Shown here: one piece after another, positions 34,645 through 43,580 of the stretch
Layout of the letters: every line of letters starts with the position of its first letter
How positions within the stretch are numbered: position 1 is the first letter of the stretch
DNA from: Pelolinea submarina
GTDB taxonomy: Bacteria > Chloroflexota > Anaerolineae > Anaerolineales > Anaerolineaceae
DNA length: 64,000 bases
Assembly (NCBI RefSeq): GCF_003966975.1
Contig: NZ_AP018437.1
Coordinates: 310,001 to 374,000, forward strand
Direction: 5' to 3'
Notes under the pieces: model-generated
Database searches by the model: none
Told to the model about the DNA's origin: nothing
Seen by the model: the letters and a program-made list of their open reading frames with translations, nothing else
Position numbers and translations under genes: made by a program

Positions 34645-35442
34645 ATGGCAGATAACATCGACAATATGTATGTACTGATTACAGGCGCGTCTTCCGGGAT
34701 CGGCGCATCCCTGGCGAAATTCCTGGCCGGGCAGGGCCAGCAGATTTTCATGACGGCCCGGCGAGAAGACCGTTTGGAGGCGCTCAGCCGCGATATCCGC
34801 GAGCAGGGCGGACGTGCGGATTACCTGGCAGGGGACATCAGCGACGCAGATTTCCGCGTTTTTTTAATGGAAAAAGTTCAGGAAAAAGGCCGGTTGGACG
34901 TGCTAATCAACAATGCAGGCTTTGGCTATTACGGCTATTTTTACCAAATGCAATGGCAGGACGCCCATAATCTGCTGGCGGTTAATATGGAAGCTTTGGC
35001 GCATTTGACCCGTTTGGCACTGCCGGAAATGGTTGCGCGCGGGTCCGGCCGCATTATCAACATCAGCTCCATCGCGGGCGCGCTGCCCAACCAGGGCATT
35101 GCCATGTATTCCGCCAGCAAAGCCTTTGTGGACGCTTTCACCACTTCTCTATACCGCGAATTGCGCGGCAGCGGAGTAACAGCCAGCGCTCTGCGGCTTG
35201 GACCGGTGGAAACCGAGTTTTATAAACAAGCCCGCCAGAAGGAAAATGGCGGGCCGGTTCCCGCGGAACGCTTTGCGATTCCTGTGGAGCGGGTTAACCG
35301 GGCTTTGTGGCGGCTGCTGCGGCGCCCGCGCCGGGCAATGTATGTACCCGGTTGGTTGTCTATCACGCGCTGGGTTGAACCGCTCTTTGGCGCGCTGATT
35401 GATCCCCTGGGACCGCTGCTGCTGCGTAAAGCAAAACATTGA
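34645..35442 (+). CDS. SDR family NAD(P)-dependent oxidoreductase
   Basis: A 265-residue classical SDR similar to the DltE/YqjQ-like group: TGASSGIG cofactor motif, NNAGFGYYG, active-site Ser in INISSIAG and the YSASKAFV Tyr-Lys pair. The ARREDR segment after beta-2 has Arg residues that favour NADPH. The C-terminal 40 residues have a weakly hydrophobic stretch (WLSITRWVEPLFGALIDPLGPLLL) that may touch the membrane. It follows the epimerase by 19 nt; a TATAAC at 34631-34636 eight nt before the ATG hints at an extra leaderless start. The substrate is unknown. A strong bidirectional terminator follows. Confidence 0.87.
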   Translation: MADNIDNMYVLITGASSGIGASLAKFLAGQGQQIFMTARREDRLEALSRDIREQGGRADYLAGDISDADFRVFLMEKVQEKGRLDVLINNAGFGYYGYFYQMQWQDAHNLLAVNMEALAHLTRLALPEMVARGSGRIINISSIAGALPNQGIAMYSASKAFVDAFTTSLYRELRGSGVTASALRLGPVETEFYKQARQKENGGPVPAERFAIPVERVNRALWRLLRRPRRAMYVPGWLSITRWVEPLFGALIDPLGPLLLRKAKH

Positions 35443-35448
35443 GAGAAA

Positions 35449-35480
35449 AAAAGCGCCCTGAGTTTCATCAGAGCGCTTTT
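35449..35480. terminator. bidirectional terminator between SDR and DUF389 genes
   Basis: AAAAGCGC-C-CTGA pairs with TCAG-A-GCGCTTTT around a GTTTCA loop, with A-rich and T-rich flanks on both sides. It sits between two convergent genes and can serve both strands. Confidence 0.85.
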
Positions 35481-35500
35481 CCTTTATTATGAACAGATTT

Positions 35501-36658
35501 CTATTGGGTTACCCTGGGAGTGGGTGTTCCATCAGGCGTCAGGATTTGCATGGGAACGACAATGATTTCCAGCGCAACCGGGCTGTGTAGTTCCTCGGCA
35601 ATCTCGGTTTGCATTTCTTCCACCTCGGCGTATGTCAGATCGCGGGTGGTGCGCAGGGTTACGCTAATATTCTTTACATCTGATTCCGATGTGATAGTCA
35701 GGTCAATCAGGTTGGCGGTTGTATAGCGATCGATGCTGTCCAGAATGATTGTGCGGGCCTGGGAATACAGACGGGCTTCGGAGATGGTGTTCCAGGCTAA
35801 AGCTGCCAGGAGCAAGCCGATTACCACAACCAGAAAAGTAGAAATGGAAAGGCTGCGGGAAATTTTGCTGGTCTCTTTCATATTACGCGGACCGAATCCC
35901 ATGGCCGCAAAAGTGATGATACCCGCGAAAGCAATGGCAACCAGGTTGGTGACGAAGAGCAGCGAGGCGCCCAAAATAATGGAAGAGTTCATAAAAGCGA
36001 TGCCGAAGCCAATAACGCATAGTGGCGGCATAAGCGCGGTGGCAATGGCCACACCAGGCAGAGCTGCCGTCAGGCGCGGATGAGCCAGGGCATAAGCCGC
36101 GGCTGCACCGCCTGCTATGGCAATGCCTAAATCCATCGGGCTGGGGCTGGTACGCGCCAGCACTTCGTTCGGAATGGCGGCAGTAACCCCAAAAGGCAGC
36201 CGGTAGGAAAGGAAGGCAATCAACGCGGAAAGTAAAATCGCTATTCCGGAGCCCTCAACAATGGCGATCAATGAGCGTTTGAACAGGCGTGACAGCCCGC
36301 TGATGGAAGCCATGGAAAGGCTCAGGATAGGCGACATCAAGGGCGCAACCAACATGGCACCGATAATGACCGCGGCTGAATTCGTGAGCAAGCCGAAGGT
36401 GGCGATCGTACAGGATAATAAGATTAAAGTGAAATAATCCATCCCGGGTGACGATGAATCTACCAAGTCATTCAAGACAATGGCTTTGCGTGTCTGGGTT
36501 AATTTTTGTTCGTTGAAGAGAAATGCGGGTATGTGCTGCAACCAGGCTATAAAGCTGCCAGGATGGTTTTCAGCGTCTGATTCGACGGTGTTTTCTGATA
36601 ATTTTTGTGTTTGATTTTTATTATTTTTCATTGTTAATATTAAGTAAATTTTTCTCAT
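35501..36658 (-). CDS. DUF389 / TIGR00341 family membrane protein
   Basis: A 385-residue membrane protein with about six to seven hydrophobic segments in residues 70-300. The family signature is clear: SCTIATFGLLTNSAAVIIGA, then MLVAPLMSPILSLSMA, and later GVAIATALMPPLCVIGFG. The C-terminal 85 residues form a soluble domain that begins after the last membrane segment. Function is unknown for the family; a transport or stress role is assumed. The start is uncertain: the ATG at 36658 and another nine codons later at 36631 both lack an SD; a TATAAT lies upstream near 36682. Confidence 0.85.
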   Translation of the reverse strand: MRKIYLILTMKNNKNQTQKLSENTVESDAENHPGSFIAWLQHIPAFLFNEQKLTQTRKAIVLNDLVDSSSPGMDYFTLILLSCTIATFGLLTNSAAVIIGAMLVAPLMSPILSLSMASISGLSRLFKRSLIAIVEGSGIAILLSALIAFLSYRLPFGVTAAIPNEVLARTSPSPMDLGIAIAGGAAAAYALAHPRLTAALPGVAIATALMPPLCVIGFGIAFMNSSIILGASLLFVTNLVAIAFAGIITFAAMGFGPRNMKETSKISRSLSISTFLVVVIGLLLAALAWNTISEARLYSQARTIILDSIDRYTTANLIDLTITSESDVKNISVTLRTTRDLTYAEVEEMQTEIAEELHSPVALEIIVVPMQILTPDGTPTPRVTQ

Positions 36659-36761
36659 TTTACTCGAATCGTGGACGGAATATTATACTTAGTTCCTGTA
36701 TACTTAGGAGAAATAATATTTGGGTACTTGGTTATAATGGCAATTAGATGATGAGGTAACC

Positions 36762-38027
36762 ATGAATTCCTACGACAATGTAATGGGAGTAATTATGGGG
36801 GGCGGACAAGGTACTCGCCTTTACCCGTTAACCAAGGAACGCGCAAAACCGGCTGTGCCTATTGCCGGAAAGTACCGTTTGATTGATATTCCGATCAGTA
36901 ATTGTATTAACTCGGGTATTTTCAAAATAGCCGTTCTGACCCAGTTCAATTCCGTCTCACTACACCGTCATATTTCTCAGACCTACAACTTCGATATGTT
37001 CCATACCGGTTGGGTGCAGATTTGGGCTGCCGAGCAAACCCTGCTGGCCAATGATTGGTACCAGGGTACGGCCGATGCTGTGCGCAAACAATTGGTTGAA
37101 ATCCGCACCGCGCGTATGCCGTTCGTTCTAATTCTGGCGGGGGACCACCTCTATCGCATGGATTACAGCGATATGATCCATTTCCACTGGGACAAGCAGG
37201 CGGATGTAACCGTTGCGGTCCAGCCGGTTTCAAGAGAGGAAGCCCCGCGATTAGGGCTGCTGAAGCGAAATGAGAACATGGGCATCACCAGCTTTGCGGA
37301 AAAACCCAAAGATAAGGAAGTCCTCGAGGCCATGATCAGCCAACCGGATTCCGACAAACCTTATTTCGGCTCAATGGGAATTTACCTTTTTAATATCGAT
37401 GTGCTGATGGACCTCCTGGAGAATTCCAGCTATGAGGATTTCGGCAAACATGTCATCCCGGCTGCGATTGAAAAGTACAACGTTTTTGGCTACGAATACA
37501 ACGGATTTTGGGCGGATATCGGAACTATTCGCGCTTTCTTTGAGACCAACCTGGCGATTGCCAGTAAGAATCCGCCTTTTTCCTTGATTGATGAAGGTTG
37601 GCCGATTTATACCCACCCTCGCTTTTTACCCGGCTCTCAGGTTGAAGACACTTATATGGAAGATACCATGTTGGGTGAGGGCTGCTGGATTCAGAAAGCG
37701 GATATCCGCAACGCGGTAATTGGTCTGCGCAGCCAGATTCGCTCCGGCACAAAAATCAGGCGTTCCATTTTAATGGGCGCGGATTACTATGGCTTTTTCC
37801 GGCGAGGAAACGAACCGGATGAGGAATTGATCCTTGGTATCGGGAAAGATTGTGTCATTGAAGGGGCCATCATCGACAAGAATTCCAGCATCGGCAACAA
37901 TTCAACCATATTGCCCTTCCCACCCGGAACAAATATTGACAACGACCTCTATATCGTACGGGATGGCATTGTTGTTATCCCCAAGGGAACGCGCCTGCCT
38001 GCCAATACACGTATTGCACCAGGGTAA
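36762..38027 (+). CDS. glgC: glucose-1-phosphate adenylyltransferase
   Basis: A 421-residue ADP-glucose pyrophosphorylase: it makes ADP-glucose from ATP and glucose-1-phosphate, the committed step of bacterial glycogen synthesis. The N-terminal nucleotidyltransferase motif GGGQGTRLYPLT and the following RAKPAVPIAGKYRLIDIPIS hold the catalytic and effector-binding residues; AEQTLLANDWYQGTADAVR and the GDHLYRMDY metal Asp follow. The C-terminal left-handed beta helix begins around residue 295 (GEGCWIQKADIRNAVIG). SD GAGGTAA lies before the ATG and a TATAAT near 36733. No glgA or glgB is adjacent. Likely allosterically controlled by glycolytic intermediates. Confidence 0.95.
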   Translation: MNSYDNVMGVIMGGGQGTRLYPLTKERAKPAVPIAGKYRLIDIPISNCINSGIFKIAVLTQFNSVSLHRHISQTYNFDMFHTGWVQIWAAEQTLLANDWYQGTADAVRKQLVEIRTARMPFVLILAGDHLYRMDYSDMIHFHWDKQADVTVAVQPVSREEAPRLGLLKRNENMGITSFAEKPKDKEVLEAMISQPDSDKPYFGSMGIYLFNIDVLMDLLENSSYEDFGKHVIPAAIEKYNVFGYEYNGFWADIGTIRAFFETNLAIASKNPPFSLIDEGWPIYTHPRFLPGSQVEDTYMEDTMLGEGCWIQKADIRNAVIGLRSQIRSGTKIRRSILMGADYYGFFRRGNEPDEELILGIGKDCVIEGAIIDKNSSIGNNSTILPFPPGTNIDNDLYIVRDGIVVIPKGTRLPANTRIAPG

Positions 38028-38123
38028 ATTATGCATTAAACTTGTTTCCTTGTACGGTTTTTTAAATCCCGGATTTATTGATTAATGTAACAAAAAAATA
38101 AAATCTATAAAGGAGATATCATT

Positions 38124-40955
38124 ATGCCTGCGAATAACACGGCAGAAGAGCTGCCTGCCAGCCCGGACATGAAAGTAACCTGGCACGCGCTCAGCGGTAA
38201 AGAAGTGTTGGAAAAGTTAGGTTCAGCGGTGGATAAAGGCTTGTCAAAAGACGAAGCCGCCAAACGTCTTGAAAAATTCGGACTGAACCAACTCAAGGAA
38301 GGCAAGAAAACAACATTCTTGCAGATGGTCATTGAACAGCTTAGCAGTTTTGTAGTTATTATGTTGATCGTAGCTGCAATCATTTCCATTTTCTTGGGTG
38401 AGACAGTAGATGCTATCGCAATTATTACGATTGTAGTTTTGAATACCGTCATGGGGGTGGTTCAAGATTCTCGTGCGCAAAAAGAATTGGAAGCGTTGAA
38501 AAAGATGGCGGCACCGGAAGCCATGGTGCTGCGCGGCGCGCACCGCGTTTCCGTACCGGCTCGCGAGCTGGTACCGGGAGATATCGTATTCCTTGAAACC
38601 GGCAACTTTGTACCCGCCGATATGCGTTTGCTGGAAGCAGTCAACTTGCGCATCGACGAAGCGGCACTGACGGGTGAATCCGTTCCGGTGGAAAAGAACG
38701 AGGGCTCCGTTTTTGACGTGGATGCTTCCCTGGGCGACCGCAAGAACACCGCTTTCAGCGGCACCGTAGTAACTTACGGCCGCGGCAAGGGTGTGGTGAT
38801 CAGCACAGGTATGTATACCCAGCTGGGCCTGATCGCTACCATGCTGCAATCGGTCGAGGAAGAAGAAACTCCCTTGCAGCGGCGCCTGGATCAGCTTGGC
38901 AAGACGCTCGGGTATGCCTGTTTGGTGATCAGTGCTTTGGTTTTTGTTGCTGGGATTATCGAAAAAGGCGATCCTTTGGATATGTTCATGATCGCTGTCA
39001 GTTTGGCCATCGCGGCAGTACCGGAAGGACTGCCGGCTGTGGTGACCATCTCCCTGGCTTTAGGTATGCAGGAAATGATCAAGCGCCACGCTTTGATCCG
39101 CAAGCTTTCCTCAGTGGAAACCCTGGGTTCGGCCACCGTGATCTGCTCGGACAAGACCGGCACCCTGACCCAGAACGCCATGACCGTCACGCGCGTGTGG
39201 GTCGACAACGAAACGCTCGAAATCACCGGCGGCGGCTACAGCCCTGAAGGTGAATTCCGCAAGGACGGCAAGACCATCAACATTCACGATTTCCCGGCCA
39301 TCTCCACGGCGTTGTGGGTGGGTACCTTGAACAATGATTCCCAACTGGAAGAAACCGTCGAAGACGGCAAATCCAGCTATCGCATCATCGGCGACCCGAC
39401 TGAAGGATCCATTTTGGTAGCGGCAGCCAAAGCCGGCGCGCGCGCGCCGGAACTGAACAAAGCTTATCCCCGTTCCGGCGAAATTCCTTTCGACTCGGAC
39501 CGCAAGCGCATGGTTACCCTGCATGAGATCAAAGATCCTCAGTCGCAGGATATTTCCCCCTTCGAAGGCAAAAACGATAAAGAAGCTTATGTCATTGCCG
39601 TCAAAGGCGCCCCGGATGTGGTATTGGGTTTGTGCAACCGCATCCAGAAGCAGGATAATACCTGCGCACCTCTGGACGAAAAAGGCAAGCAAGCGATTCT
39701 GGCTGCCAACGACAATATGACCAAAGACGCCCTGCGTGTGCTGGGCATGGCTTACCGTGTAGTTTCCGTCAGACCCGACCAGGTTGACAGCGATCACATG
39801 GAACAGGACCTGGTCTTCGCCGGTCTGGTTGGCATGATTGACCCGGCCCGTGAGGAAGTCAAACCGGCTTTGCTGCGGGCCCTCGGCGCGGGCATCCGCA
39901 CCGTCATGATCACAGGTGACTATCCCAACACCGCCAAAGCCATTGCCGAAAGCATCGGCCTGCTACGCCCCGGACACAAAGTGTGCACCGGCGCTGAATT
40001 GGATAAGATGGACGACGCGACGCTCTCCAGTGAAGTGGAAGAGATCGATGTGTTCGCGCGGGTTTCACCGGAACACAAGATGCGCATCGTCAGCGCGCTG
40101 AAAGCCAACGACGAAGTGGTGGCCATGACCGGCGACGGCGTCAACGACGCCCCGGCCATCAAGGCTGCCGACATCGGCGTGGCGATGGGCATCACCGGCA
40201 CCGATGTTGCCAAGGAAACGGCAGACATGGTACTGACCGACGACAACTACGCCAGCATCGTCTCGGCGGTTGAACAAGGCCGTGTGATCTACGCCAATAT
40301 CCGCAAATTTGTTTATTACCTGATTTCCTGCAACATGGCGGAAATCATGATCATCTTCATCCCCACCATGTTCGGACGGTTCCTGTTCCCCAAAGCCGCA
40401 GACATGGGCATGCTTTCCCCATTAATTCCGATCCAACTGCTGTGGCTGAACCTGGTGACCGACGGCGCGCCCGCGCTGGCGTTGGGCACCGAAAAGGGCG
40501 ACCCGGATATCATGTCCCACAAACCGCGCCCGCCCAAAGAACCGATCATCAACCGCTTCATGCTGACAGGCGTGATCGTGCAAACCATTGCCATCACCAC
40601 GACCACTTTGATCGCTTATGCCATCGGCTCGAACCATGCGGACCCGCGCTACGCGGAAACGCTGGCGTTCGTGACCCTGGTTTTCTCTGAATTGCTGCGG
40701 GCTTACACCGCGCGCTCGGAACGCTATCCGTTGGCTAAGATCGGCGTTTTCACTAACAAATGGATGAACTGGGCTGTATTGGCCTCCTGCGCTTTGACGC
40801 TGATCGTCATCTACGTTCCTTTCATGGCAGACATCTTCAACGTCCTACCGATGGGTTGGGAAGAATGGCGGTTGGTCATTCCGCTGTTCCTGGTCCCGTC
40901 CATCGCGGCGGAAGTGGTGAAATATATTGTCAGCGGAAAAAAGAAAACCGCATAA
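38124..40955 (+). CDS. P2-type cation-transporting ATPase (Ca2+-ATPase/PMR1-PacL-like)
   Basis: A 943-residue P-type ATPase. An N-terminal cation-ATPase segment is followed by ALTGESVPVEKN (actuator TGES), the PEGLPAV membrane motif, the phosphorylation site DKTGTLTQN (D343), nucleotide-binding domain, GDGVNDAPAIKAADIGVAMG hinge, and a C-terminal bundle with NLVTDGAPALALG. PEGLP and the overall layout place it with SERCA/PMR1-type P2A pumps, so it probably expels Ca2+ or Mn2+ from the cytoplasm; Na+ is possible for some relatives. A strong AAAGGAGATATC precedes the ATG. It is a single-gene unit closed by a long hairpin. Confidence 0.92.
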   Translation: MPANNTAEELPASPDMKVTWHALSGKEVLEKLGSAVDKGLSKDEAAKRLEKFGLNQLKEGKKTTFLQMVIEQLSSFVVIMLIVAAIISIFLGETVDAIAIITIVVLNTVMGVVQDSRAQKELEALKKMAAPEAMVLRGAHRVSVPARELVPGDIVFLETGNFVPADMRLLEAVNLRIDEAALTGESVPVEKNEGSVFDVDASLGDRKNTAFSGTVVTYGRGKGVVISTGMYTQLGLIATMLQSVEEEETPLQRRLDQLGKTLGYACLVISALVFVAGIIEKGDPLDMFMIAVSLAIAAVPEGLPAVVTISLALGMQEMIKRHALIRKLSSVETLGSATVICSDKTGTLTQNAMTVTRVWVDNETLEITGGGYSPEGEFRKDGKTINIHDFPAISTALWVGTLNNDSQLEETVEDGKSSYRIIGDPTEGSILVAAAKAGARAPELNKAYPRSGEIPFDSDRKRMVTLHEIKDPQSQDISPFEGKNDKEAYVIAVKGAPDVVLGLCNRIQKQDNTCAPLDEKGKQAILAANDNMTKDALRVLGMAYRVVSVRPDQVDSDHMEQDLVFAGLVGMIDPAREEVKPALLRALGAGIRTVMITGDYPNTAKAIAESIGLLRPGHKVCTGAELDKMDDATLSSEVEEIDVFARVSPEHKMRIVSALKANDEVVAMTGDGVNDAPAIKAADIGVAMGITGTDVAKETADMVLTDDNYASIVSAVEQGRVIYANIRKFVYYLISCNMAEIMIIFIPTMFGRFLFPKAADMGMLSPLIPIQLLWLNLVTDGAPALALGTEKGDPDIMSHKPRPPKEPIINRFMLTGVIVQTIAITTTTLIAYAIGSNHADPRYAETLAFVTLVFSELLRAYTARSERYPLAKIGVFTNKWMNWAVLASCALTLIVIYVPFMADIFNVLPMGWEEWRLVIPLFLVPSIAAEVVKYIVSGKKKTA

Positions 40956-40973
40956 ATCCAACCGTATATGATA

Positions 40974-41007
40974 AAAAAGACGAAAGGTTTTTGCCTTTCG
41001 TCTTTTT
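40974..41007. terminator. bidirectional terminator between the P-type ATPase and rnhB
   Basis: A 14-bp stem AAAAAGACGAAAGG/CCTTTCGTCTTTTT with a six-base loop (40974-41007), A/T tracts on both sides, serving the convergent ATPase and rnhB genes. Confidence 0.92.
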
Positions 41008-41017
41008 GTTTAAGCAT

Positions 41018-41665
41018 TTATACCGGTTGTTTGAGCGGTTGGAAGCTCATGCGGTGAATTTCACAAGGTCCCAATTCAGCTATGGCCTGACTGTGCAGGG
41101 CGGTCCCATAGCCTTTATGCCGGGCAAAACCGTATCCAGGATATTGTCCGTCCATTTTGACCATGAAAGCATCCCGCCCTACCTTAGCCAAAACGGAAGC
41201 CGCCGCTATACTAAGCGATTGGCAGTCGCCTTTGGGGATGGAAAGCTGCGGGCTGGAGCAGTCCTCGATGTTGATGTAATCCACCAGCAGGTAGCGCGGG
41301 GGATTGCTGATCTGGTCAATGGCGCGCTGCATGGCCAGGCAGGTGGCCGGCACAATGCCGATAGCATCAATTTCGGTGTGACTGGCGCTGCCCACAGCCC
41401 AGGCCACCGAAGCGGATTTGATGCAGCTTTCCCAGCGCTCGCGCTGTCTGGCGGTCATACGCTTGGAATCGCGCACACCCGACAGCAGGTTGCAAATGCG
41501 TTCATCACTGGGCAGCACCACCGCTGCGGCAAAAACCGGTCCGGCCCAGGCGCCCCGCCCGGCTTCGTCCAGCCCGGCAACTACCTGAAAACCTTCTTCC
41601 CATAACCGTTTTTCGTACTCGATATGGGGCTTATCCGGTAAGTTAGTGATTTTTGTTCTAGGCAT
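41018..41665 (-). CDS. rnhB: ribonuclease HII
   Basis: A 215-residue RNase HII, which cuts RNA in RNA-DNA hybrids and removes single ribonucleotides from DNA. The active-site start GLDEAGRGAWAGPV is clear, the later Asp is in YLLVDYI, and the PKGDCQSLSIAAASVLAKV block is diagnostic. The open frame extends upstream into the GT2 gene, but the ATG at 41665 gives the expected N-terminus and overlaps the GT2 stop by 8 nt, so the two are probably coupled. A bidirectional terminator follows. Confidence 0.93.
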   Translation of the reverse strand: MPRTKITNLPDKPHIEYEKRLWEEGFQVVAGLDEAGRGAWAGPVFAAAVVLPSDERICNLLSGVRDSKRMTARQRERWESCIKSASVAWAVGSASHTEIDAIGIVPATCLAMQRAIDQISNPPRYLLVDYINIEDCSSPQLSIPKGDCQSLSIAAASVLAKVGRDAFMVKMDGQYPGYGFARHKGYGTALHSQAIAELGPCEIHRMSFQPLKQPV

Positions 41666-42383
41666 GATATTTTCCAGTGATCGCATTCCAACGGATTTTG
41701 AGTAAGTCACAACCCATCTGAAATGAATCGCGCAGCACGCGTATGTTGCTGTGCGGGTTGTAGTACCAGGGGATGGGAATTTCGCTTATGGCATACCCCA
41801 AACGGCGGGCGATGAAAAGCGCTTCCGCGTCGAATGTCCAGCCACTGTTGCTGACCAGCGGGAAAACCTTTTCAACCACATCCGCGCGAAAACATTTAAA
41901 CCCGCATTGGGTATCCTGCAGACCGGGCAGAAGCAGCAGGCGCACGATCCAATTGAACACCCGCCCGATGATGTGGCGGTACTCGGGTTCATCGTAACGC
42001 ACGGCGCCGGGCGCTTCGCGCGAAGCAATGGCTACAGGCGCGTTCTCCAACAGGGGCGGGAAGAAACGTGAGATTTCCTCGATGGGCATGGACAGATCCG
42101 CGTCGCAAAAAAAACGGTATTCGCCGCGGCTGATTTCCATGCCGCGCCGCACGGCCCAACCTTTTCCACGCTGATCTTCATGAATGACCACCAAATTGTC
42201 GATGCTGGTTTGCATGGCCTTGGTTAGCTCGTAAGTATTGTCAGTGCTGCCATTCTCGACCACGACGATTTCGGCGCTGTAAGATTGGCTCTGTAAAAAG
42301 GCGTGGATCTTCTCCAGCGATGCCGGAAGTCGGGTGGCTTCGTTGTAAGCGGGAATAATGATGGAAAGATATATGTTTTTCAA
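41658..42383 (-). CDS. GT2 family glycosyltransferase, dolichyl-phosphate glucosyltransferase-like
   Basis: A 241-residue family 2 glycosyltransferase. The LSIIIPAYNEATRLP start, VVENGSTDNTY (UDP binding), FFCDADLSMP (DxD-type metal site) and the DTQCGFKCFRADV acceptor segment are those of ALG5/DPG-synthase-like enzymes, which put glucose or mannose on polyprenyl phosphate at the cytoplasmic face. It starts with TTG at 42383, with GAGGCGG upstream, and overlaps rnhB by 8 nt. It could supply the polyprenyl sugar donor used by GT-C enzymes such as the one at 5870, but that link is inference. Confidence 0.87.
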   Translation of the reverse strand: MKNIYLSIIIPAYNEATRLPASLEKIHAFLQSQSYSAEIVVVENGSTDNTYELTKAMQTSIDNLVVIHEDQRGKGWAVRRGMEISRGEYRFFCDADLSMPIEEISRFFPPLLENAPVAIASREAPGAVRYDEPEYRHIIGRVFNWIVRLLLLPGLQDTQCGFKCFRADVVEKVFPLVSNSGWTFDAEALFIARRLGYAISEIPIPWYYNPHSNIRVLRDSFQMGCDLLKIRWNAITGKYHA

Positions 42384-42451
42384 TCAGCCGCCTCAAACAG
42401 GGTTGAAGTGATTATATTATCAAAAAACAGGGATTTGCCGGTTAAGCGATT

Positions 42452-43384
42452 TTATCGGCTATCAGGTAAATTACAGTAATTTACCCAGGCGTCCAGATCG
42501 CGGTTTTTGAAGATTGCCGAGTACCCCAATTCAGCGGCTTCCGCACAGAAAGGCGCGTCGTTTGGCCATTCATCGGTATATTCCACCTGGAAGACGGCCT
42601 TGCCGGCCTGCGTGAAGGGCTGCAGGTCGCCGCACCATTCATAAACACTGCAATCCTCGACCAGAGACCAGTCGAACCAGACTACCAGTTCAGCAGCCTG
42701 CCCAGGGTCGTTTTTCAGCCCAATAGCCATGCCGCGGCTGTGAGCCTGCTGGCTGAGCCAGCGGTTGTAGGCCAACTGGTCAGCCGCGCTGATGGCGAAG
42801 CCGGTGTCCTCGTCGTAGTTTTGCATATTATCCGCGTCGATGCCGTCGCAGCCTTTTTCCACGGCCAGGTCGAAGCGCGCTTCCATGATGGCGGCGAAAT
42901 CGGTGAAATTGTGGATGTCCAGCCATTTTTCGCCCGGCCAGCCTTCGTAATCCTTGCCGAGGACTGCGTCCGGAAAATCGTTTGCATCCGGGCGGTATTC
43001 CTCCCACGAACCACTGTTGAGATAGCAGATAACTTTCTTACCCTGCGTGTGCAGCGCGTCGATGCTTTCCTGGGGCGTCTCGAACAGGTCCAGGGAGAAT
43101 ACCTGCGCGTTTACTTTGAAATCCGGCGGGTAATCGGCGTATTGGATCTGCAGGCGGTCATCCGTTTGGGGCTGCCAGCCGCTATACACTTGCGGCGTCT
43201 CAGACGGGGTAGGGGTTGGCAGAGCGGCCGGCGCGGACGCTGTAGTCGGGATATATGCGCATAAAAGCGGCAGCAGCATCCCGCCGATCAACACGCGTGG
43301 AAAATTTAAGCTTAAATATTTCGCGCGTTTTTTTAAAAATTTGCCAATTTTAAGGATGGGAGCGAGCGTTTTGAGATTTCTCAT
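42452..43384 (-). CDS. GH114-like endo-alpha-1,4-polygalactosaminidase domain protein
   Basis: A 310-residue secreted or membrane-anchored protein. A basic start and one hydrophobic segment (about residues 30-50) precede a Thr/Pro-rich linker (ALPTPTPSETP) and a TIM-barrel domain from residue 70. Segments QYADYPPDFK, GKKVICYLNSGSWEEYRPD, KWLDIH, GCDGIDADNMQNYD and VEYTDEW match the glycoside hydrolase 114 / TM1410 family, with acidic residues in the active cleft. It would cut alpha-1,4-galactosamine polymers of biofilm or cell surface. The AAGGA just upstream supports the start. It is next to a GT2 gene, and the B12 riboswitch begins divergently 28 bp away. Confidence 0.85.
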   Translation of the reverse strand: MRNLKTLAPILKIGKFLKKRAKYLSLNFPRVLIGGMLLPLLCAYIPTTASAPAALPTPTPSETPQVYSGWQPQTDDRLQIQYADYPPDFKVNAQVFSLDLFETPQESIDALHTQGKKVICYLNSGSWEEYRPDANDFPDAVLGKDYEGWPGEKWLDIHNFTDFAAIMEARFDLAVEKGCDGIDADNMQNYDEDTGFAISAADQLAYNRWLSQQAHSRGMAIGLKNDPGQAAELVVWFDWSLVEDCSVYEWCGDLQPFTQAGKAVFQVEYTDEWPNDAPFCAEAAELGYSAIFKNRDLDAWVNYCNLPDSR

Positions 43385-43411
43385 GCTATCCTTATTTTAT
43401 CGAAAAATATC

Positions 43412-43486
43412 GTATTTGGTACGGTGAAGACCGGTGAAAATCCGGCACTGTCGCGCAACGGTTAGAGTCCGATCCTGTACCAATAC
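43412..43486 (+). promoter_or_regulatory. compact cobalamin riboswitch upstream of nrdD
   Basis: A short cobalamin-type aptamer of about 75 nt. P1 pairs GTATTTGGTAC (43412-43422) with GTACCAATAC (43477-43486). Inside lie the conserved core ACCGGTGAAAATCCGG, the CTGTCGCGCAACGGT segment and a B12-box-like AGTCCGATCCTGTACC. The P7-P11 arm of the large AdoCbl class is missing, as in compact Cbl-II-like variants. A hairpin with a T-tract follows at 43529, so ligand binding probably stops transcription of nrdDG when B12 is plentiful. Confidence 0.85.
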
Positions 43487-43514
43487 TCCAGAATTAGCAG
43501 GCTCGCGTCAGGCT

Positions 43515-43558
43515 ATTTGGACCAAATGTCCGGCTTTGACGCCGGATGTTTTTATTCT
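43515..43558 (+). terminator. expression platform and terminator of the cobalamin riboswitch
   Basis: A perfect dyad ATTTGG-A-CCAAAT (43515-43527) is followed by a 6-bp stem TCCGGC-TTTGAC-GCCGGA (43529-43546) and TGTTTTTATTCT. The GGAC at 43519 can also pair with GTCC at 43528, which would break the terminator, so a switch between two structures is possible. Confidence 0.7.
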
Positions 43559-43580
43559 ATGGCAATCACAAGGAGGTTTA

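Noticed and set aside
40760..41605. 281-codon plus-strand frame across the end of the P-type ATPase gene and rnhB
   Set aside because: It crosses a strong bidirectional terminator and is antisense to rnhB; no SD or domain.
43434..43580. Upstream extension of nrdD to 43434
   Set aside because: It would translate the cobalamin aptamer and terminator; the ATG at 43581 has a perfect SD and the correct ATP-cone start.
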